A DNA stretch of 64,000 bases from Pseudomonas entomophila. GTDB taxonomy: Bacteria > Pseudomonadota > Gammaproteobacteria > Pseudomonadales > Pseudomonadaceae. Positions within the stretch are counted from its first letter, which is position 1, and the number at the start of each line of letters is the position of its first letter. The stretch spans positions 1,513,501-1,577,500 of the forward strand of contig NZ_CP070982.1 of NCBI RefSeq assembly GCF_018417595.1, in the 5' to 3' direction. Below are positions 60,087 through 64,000 of this stretch, in pieces. The translations under genes were made by a program, and so were the position numbers. The notes beneath the pieces were generated by a model, which did not search any database, was not told where the DNA came from, and saw only the letters and a program-made list of their open reading frames with translations.

Positions 60087-61832
60087 TCACATCAATGGCC
60101 GGCTATGGGGAAACAGCAGGTCGACGAATCGTTCGGCGGTGGGCTGTGGCTCATGATTGGCCAACCCTGCGCGCTCGTTGGCTTCGATGATCACGTAGTC
60201 CGGATGCTCGGCATCGCGGACCATGAAATCCAGCCCCACCACCGGGATCTCCAGCGCACGGGCGGCGCGCACGGCGGCATCGGCCAGCACCGGGTGCAGG
60301 CGGCTGGTGACGTCCTCCAGCGTGCCGCCGGTGTGCAGGTTGGCGGTGCGTCGCACGGCCAGGCGCTGACCGGCCGGCAGCACATGGTGGTAGCCCAGGC
60401 CCGCGGCCTTGAGTGTGCGCTCGGTCTCGTCGTCCAGCGGGATGCGGCTTTCGCCGCCCGTGGCGGCCTGGCGCCTGCGGCTCTGGGCGTCGATCAGCGC
60501 GTGGAGGTTGTGCCTGCCGTCGCCAATCACCTGCGCCGGATGGCGGATGGCGGCGGCCACCACTTCGTAGCCGATCACCAGGATGCGCAAGTCGCTGCCT
60601 GGGTGAAAACTCTCCAGCAACACGCGGCTGTCGAAGCGCCGCGCCTGTTCGATGGCCTGGTCGAGTTCGTCGAGGCGGCCCAGGTTCACCGCTACCCCCT
60701 GGCCTTGTTCGCCGTCCACCGGTTTGACCACTACCGCGCCATGCTCGTCGAGGAACGCCTGGTTGTCGTCGGCGGCGCCCGCCAGTTGCTGCGCCGGTAC
60801 TTGCAGACCGGCAGCGTGCAGCACTTTGCGGGTCAGGCACTTGTCCTGGCAGAGGGTCATGGTCACGGCGCTGGTCAGGTCGCTGAGCGATTCGCGGCAG
60901 CGAATGCGTCGCCCGCCCAGGCTCAGGGTGAACAGGCCGCTGGCGGCATCGTCTACCTGCACATCGATGCCGCGGCGCAGCGCCTCGTCGACGATGATCC
61001 GGGCATAGGGGTTGAGCCCGGCCTCAGGCCCCGGCCCGAGGAACAGCGGCTGGTTGATGCCATTCTTGCGCTTGATCGCGAACGTCGGCAGGTTGCGAAA
61101 ACCGAGCTTGTGGTACAGGCGCTTGGCCTGGCGATTGTCGTGCAGCACCGAGAGGTCGAGGTAGGCCAGGCCCCGGCTCAGGTAGTGTTCGACCAGATGG
61201 CGGACCAGCACCTCGCCGACGCCCGGGCGCGTGCCGTGCGGGTCGACGGCCAGGCACCAAAGGCTGCAACCATGCTCGGGGTCGTCGAAGGCCTTGTGAT
61301 GGTCCAGGCCCATGACACTGCCGATCACTGCGTTGCTGTCTTCATCCTCGGCCAACCAGTACACCGGGCCGCCAAGGTGGCGCGGGGTGAGCAACTCAGG
61401 ATCCACCGGCAACATGCCGCGTGCCTGGTACAGCGTGTTGATCGCCTGCCAGTCGGCGGCGCCTTGCGCGCGACGGATGCGGAAGCCGCGGAATACCCGT
61501 TGCGCGGGGCGGTAATCGGTGAACCACAGGCGCAGGGTATCGGACGGATCGAGGAACAGTTGTTGCGGCGCCTGGGCCAGTACCTGCTGGGGGGCGGCCA
61601 CGTACAAGGCGATATCGCGCTCGCCGGTCTGTTCTTCCAACAGGGCCTCGGCAAGGCTGACCGGGTCGGGGAAGGTGTGCCCGATCAGCAACCGTCCCCA
61701 GCCACAGTGCACCGCGCGTGGCTGAGCGTGAGGTTGATTGCCGTCACCGGCCAGGCGCGCCTGCAGGCGCTCGTAGGACGGCGCCTGGCCGCGCAGCAGG
61801 CGCTGACCGTAGGCGATTTCGTGAGCTTTCAT
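60087..61832 (-). CDS. ngg: N-acetylglutaminylglutamine synthetase
   Basis: A 581-residue two-part enzyme: an N-terminal GNAT acetyltransferase domain (about 100-270; VDPHGTRPGVGEVLVRHLVEHYLSRGLAYLDLSVLHDN) and a C-terminal ATP-grasp ligase (about 300-575; GAVVVKPVDGEQGQGVAVNL, VGLDFMVRDAEHPDYVIIEANERAGL). It makes the N-acetylated glutamine dipeptide that is then amidated by the asparagine-synthase-like partner. Three bases separate it from the upstream gene. Confidence 0.94.
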   Translation of the reverse strand: MKAHEIAYGQRLLRGQAPSYERLQARLAGDGNQPHAQPRAVHCGWGRLLIGHTFPDPVSLAEALLEEQTGERDIALYVAAPQQVLAQAPQQLFLDPSDTLRLWFTDYRPAQRVFRGFRIRRAQGAADWQAINTLYQARGMLPVDPELLTPRHLGGPVYWLAEDEDSNAVIGSVMGLDHHKAFDDPEHGCSLWCLAVDPHGTRPGVGEVLVRHLVEHYLSRGLAYLDLSVLHDNRQAKRLYHKLGFRNLPTFAIKRKNGINQPLFLGPGPEAGLNPYARIIVDEALRRGIDVQVDDAASGLFTLSLGGRRIRCRESLSDLTSAVTMTLCQDKCLTRKVLHAAGLQVPAQQLAGAADDNQAFLDEHGAVVVKPVDGEQGQGVAVNLGRLDELDQAIEQARRFDSRVLLESFHPGSDLRILVIGYEVVAAAIRHPAQVIGDGRHNLHALIDAQSRRRQAATGGESRIPLDDETERTLKAAGLGYHHVLPAGQRLAVRRTANLHTGGTLEDVTSRLHPVLADAAVRAARALEIPVVGLDFMVRDAEHPDYVIIEANERAGLANHEPQPTAERFVDLLFPHSRPLM

Positions 61833-61835
61833 CGG

Positions 61836-63623
61836 TCAGATTCCTAGCTCGCTGAGCCACAGGTTCAAGGCGGCCAGCTGCCACAGCTTGGAGCCGCGCA
61901 GCGGGGTGAGCTGGCTGTGCGGGTTGCTCAGCAGGCGATCAAGCATCGCCGGGTTGAACAGGCCGCGGTCCTGGCTGGGGTCGGTGAGCAGTTCGCGCAC
62001 CCAGTCCAGTGTCGCGCCTTGCAGGTGCTTGAGGCCGGGTACCGGGAAATAGCCTTTCTTGCGGTCTATCACTTCATGGGGGATGACCCGCCGCGCAGCC
62101 TGCTTGAGCACCTGTTTGCCGCCATCAGGCAGCTTGAAGCGGCCCGGGATGCGTGCTGACAATTCGACCAGGCGGTAGTCGAGGAAGGGCGTGCGCGCCT
62201 CCAGGCCCCAGGCCATGGTCATGTTGTCCACGCGCTTGACCGGGTCGTCCACCAGCATCACCGTGCTGTCCAGGCGCAGGGCCTTGTCCACCGCATCGGG
62301 CGCACCCGGACGAGCGAAGTGCTCGCGCACGAAGTCACCTGCGGCATCGCTCTCCAGCAGCCAGGGCGCTTGCACGGTCTCGCGGTATTCGTCGTGGCTG
62401 CGGTCGAAGAAGGCGGCGCGGTAGGCGCTGAATGCGTCTTCGGCGCCGTCGACCTGTGGGTACCAGTGATAGCCGGCGAACAGCTCGTCGGCGCCCTGGC
62501 CGCTCTGCACGCCCTTGCAGTGCTTCGCGACTTCCCGCGAGAGCAGATAGAAGGCGATGCAGTCATGGCTGACCATCGGTTCGCTCATGGCGCGGAACGC
62601 CGCCGGCAACTGTTCGATGATCTCGTGTTCGTCGATGCGCAGTTGATGATGGCGGGTGCCGTAATGGCGGGCGATCAGGTCGGAGTACTGGAACTCGTCA
62701 CCGCGCTCGCCACCGGCATCCTCGAAGCCGATGGAGAAGGTCGACAGGTCATCGATCCCGCTTTCGCGCAGCAGGCCGACCAACAGGCTGGAGTCGACGC
62801 CACCAGACAACAGCACGCCGACATCCACCGCCGCGCGCTGGCGGATCGCCACTGCGTCGCGTGTGGTATCGAGCACCCGGGTGGTCCAGCCTTCGAGGTC
62901 GAGTTCGCGCTCATCCGGGTTCGGGCCGTAGTGCAATTGCCACCAGGCCTGGCGTTCGACTTCACCGTGGTGGTCGATACGCATCCAGGTGCCGGGTTCG
63001 AGCTTCTGCACATTGGCCAGCAGGGTGCGCGGCGCGGGTACCACGGCGTGGAAGTTGAGGTAGTGGTTGAGCGCCACCGGGTCGATCATCGGGTCGATAT
63101 CGCCGCCCTTGAGCAGCGCCGGCAGGGTCGAGGCGAAGCGCAGGCGTTCGCCGTTGCGCGACAGGTACAGCGGCTTGACGCCGAGGCGGTCGCGGGCCAG
63201 GAACAGGCGCTGGTTGTCGCGCTCCCAGATGGCCAGGGCGAACATGCCGTTGAGCTTGGGCAGCAGTGCCGCACCCCAGGCGTGGTAGCCCTTGAGCAGC
63301 ACTTCGGTGTCGCCGTCCGAGTGGAAGTGGTAGCCCAGCTCCTGAAGCTCCTGGCGCAGTTCGGGGAAGTTGTAGATCGCGCCGTTGAAGGCCAGCGACA
63401 GCCCCAGGGGCGTGTCGACCATGGGCTGGGCCGAGCCGTCGGACAGATCCATGATCTTCAGTCGGCGGTGGCCGAGGGCAATCGGGCCCTGGCTATGGAA
63501 GCCCCAGGCGTCGGGGCCGCGGGGTGCCAGGTGGTGGGTGATGCGCTCCACGGCGGCGAGGTCCGCCGGGCGTGGGGCTTGGTCGAGGGGGGTGAAACGT
63601 AACTCTCCTGCTAATCCGCACAT
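61836..63623 (-). CDS. asnB: Asparagine synthase-like N-acetylglutaminylglutamine amidotransferase
   Basis: A 595-residue enzyme with an N-terminal class II glutaminase (nucleophile Cys2 in MCGLAGEL, RGPDAWGF, FNGAIYNF) and a C-terminal synthetase domain with the PP-loop VLLSGGVDSSLL (about 267-278) and SGQGADELFAGY. It transfers ammonia from glutamine to form the C-terminal amide of the osmoprotectant NAGGN, which accumulates at high osmolarity. It is the first gene of the three-gene operon; TAAGGA precedes the ATG. A TATATAA-rich stretch around 63709-63727 is the likely promoter area. Confidence 0.94.
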   Translation of the reverse strand: MCGLAGELRFTPLDQAPRPADLAAVERITHHLAPRGPDAWGFHSQGPIALGHRRLKIMDLSDGSAQPMVDTPLGLSLAFNGAIYNFPELRQELQELGYHFHSDGDTEVLLKGYHAWGAALLPKLNGMFALAIWERDNQRLFLARDRLGVKPLYLSRNGERLRFASTLPALLKGGDIDPMIDPVALNHYLNFHAVVPAPRTLLANVQKLEPGTWMRIDHHGEVERQAWWQLHYGPNPDERELDLEGWTTRVLDTTRDAVAIRQRAAVDVGVLLSGGVDSSLLVGLLRESGIDDLSTFSIGFEDAGGERGDEFQYSDLIARHYGTRHHQLRIDEHEIIEQLPAAFRAMSEPMVSHDCIAFYLLSREVAKHCKGVQSGQGADELFAGYHWYPQVDGAEDAFSAYRAAFFDRSHDEYRETVQAPWLLESDAAGDFVREHFARPGAPDAVDKALRLDSTVMLVDDPVKRVDNMTMAWGLEARTPFLDYRLVELSARIPGRFKLPDGGKQVLKQAARRVIPHEVIDRKKGYFPVPGLKHLQGATLDWVRELLTDPSQDRGLFNPAMLDRLLSNPHSQLTPLRGSKLWQLAALNLWLSELGI

Positions 63624-63744
63624 AATTCCTTACCGGTTTTGCCGTTGGGGAGGTGCGCCCTTTATTCCGGGCACCTAGTGAAGGACATGGGTGAGCTGCG
63701 AGAGTTTTATATCGATCTGTTATATAGGGTGGTGCGCGAGTGCC

Positions 63745-63831
63745 CTGTAGGAGCGGCTTCAGCCGCAATGCGGGCGTCACCGTGCCTGGCACCCGCTTCG
63801 CGGGTGATCGCGGCTAAAGCCGCTCCCACAG
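63745..63831. repeat. REP-type inverted repeat pair
   Basis: CTGTAGGAGCGGCTTCAGCC and its partner GGCTAAAGCCGCTCCCACAG around CACCCGCTTCGCGGGTG, upstream of the NAGGN operon and downstream of the partial gene. Confidence 0.9.
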
Positions 63832-63867
63832 TGGTCGTATCGGATCGCCCAACCGGCGAACAATCCA

Positions 63868-64000
63868 CTACTTGCCGCGAATCAGGCGGCGCAAGGCAAA
63901 GCGGTTGGGATGGCACGCCTCGGCAACGGCCCTGGGGACCGGCAACGGTTCGCCGCAGACCCACGCCGCGATCAATTCGCCCGACAACGGCGCCGTGATC
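63868..64000 (-). CDS. 3' end of a probable FAD-dependent (DAO-type) oxidoreductase
   Basis: On the minus strand a frame open to the window edge ends at a TAG stop (63868-63870). The 43 visible residues (ITAPLSGELIAAWVCGEPL, then PVPRAVAEACHPNRFALRR and LIRGK) look like the tail of a D-amino-acid-oxidase-type FAD protein, where the last dinucleotide-binding helix (SGELIAAWVCG) is followed by a proline-rich end. The assignment rests on a short stretch. Confidence 0.55.
   Translation of the reverse strand, partial: ITAPLSGELIAAWVCGEPLPVPRAVAEACHPNRFALRRLIRGK

Overview
The window is high-GC bacterial chromosome from a fluorescent pseudomonad, most likely of the Pseudomonas putida group. The evidence is protein-level resemblance (NirBD, MinCDE, Prc, RsmI, the N-acetylglutaminylglutamine amide genes), a gene order that matches my memory of P. 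putida and P. aeruginosa, and about 18 REP-type inverted repeats in the intergenic gaps. No rRNA, tRNA, CRISPR array, phage or transposase was found. All identifications come from reading the sequence and recalled family features; no database search was run.

Layout. 1-4.7 kb: assimilatory nitrate/nitrite reduction, with the 3' part of a diflavin reductase gene and then nirBD behind a leader that carries a strong terminator and two hexaloop hairpins (a probable NasT-type attenuator). 4.9-12.0 kb: an Rhs polymorphic toxin with a C-terminal HYD1-type ADP-ribosyltransferase, its overlapping immunity gene, and an AT-rich tail of small orphan or decayed genes. 12.1-13.3 kb: two small Pseudomonas-type hypothetical genes and REP-rich spacer. 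13.3-25.7 kb: a PcaQ-like LysR gene, a ten-gene minus-strand operon and an AraC gene. The operon encodes an acyl-thioester reductase-like SDR, a class III aminotransferase, an SRPBCC protein, an acyl-CoA dehydrogenase-like flavoprotein, a second SDR, a membrane desaturase, a DUF3050 (haem-oxygenase-like) protein and an EmrA/EmrB/TolC exporter. I do not recognise this as a described pathway and regard it as the most interesting system here: a likely pathway for a lipid-derived, probably aminated metabolite with its own pump.

26-34 kb: a conserved block with an FKBP lipoprotein, a DUF1232 protein, an HTH gene pair, an EAL-CBS-GGDEF protein, Prc protease, a quinone oxidoreductase and a HAD hydrolase. 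34-39.8 kb: an ABC importer joined to an alkaline-phosphatase-superfamily enzyme and a HAD phosphatase, divergent from a GntR/UTRA regulator with palindromic operator candidates, probably for an organophosphorus substrate. 39.9-49.9 kb: an MscS channel, M18 aminopeptidase, RluA-type pseudouridine synthase, MinCDE, a lipid A acyltransferase, a patatin and MlaA with an overlapping alpha/beta-fold partner. 51-58.6 kb: a GH17 enzyme, a betaine-type binding protein, a DUF485-ActP acetate symporter pair, an SDR, RsmI and a YheU protein. 58.8-63.6 kb: the three-gene operon for the osmoprotectant N-acetylglutaminylglutamine amide. The window ends inside a probable FAD-dependent oxidoreductase gene.

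The 4.9-12 kb and 13.3-25.7 kb segments look like accessory insertions in an otherwise core region: the first because of its composition shift and decayed genes, the second because of its self-contained biosynthesis-regulation-export content and lack of REP elements.
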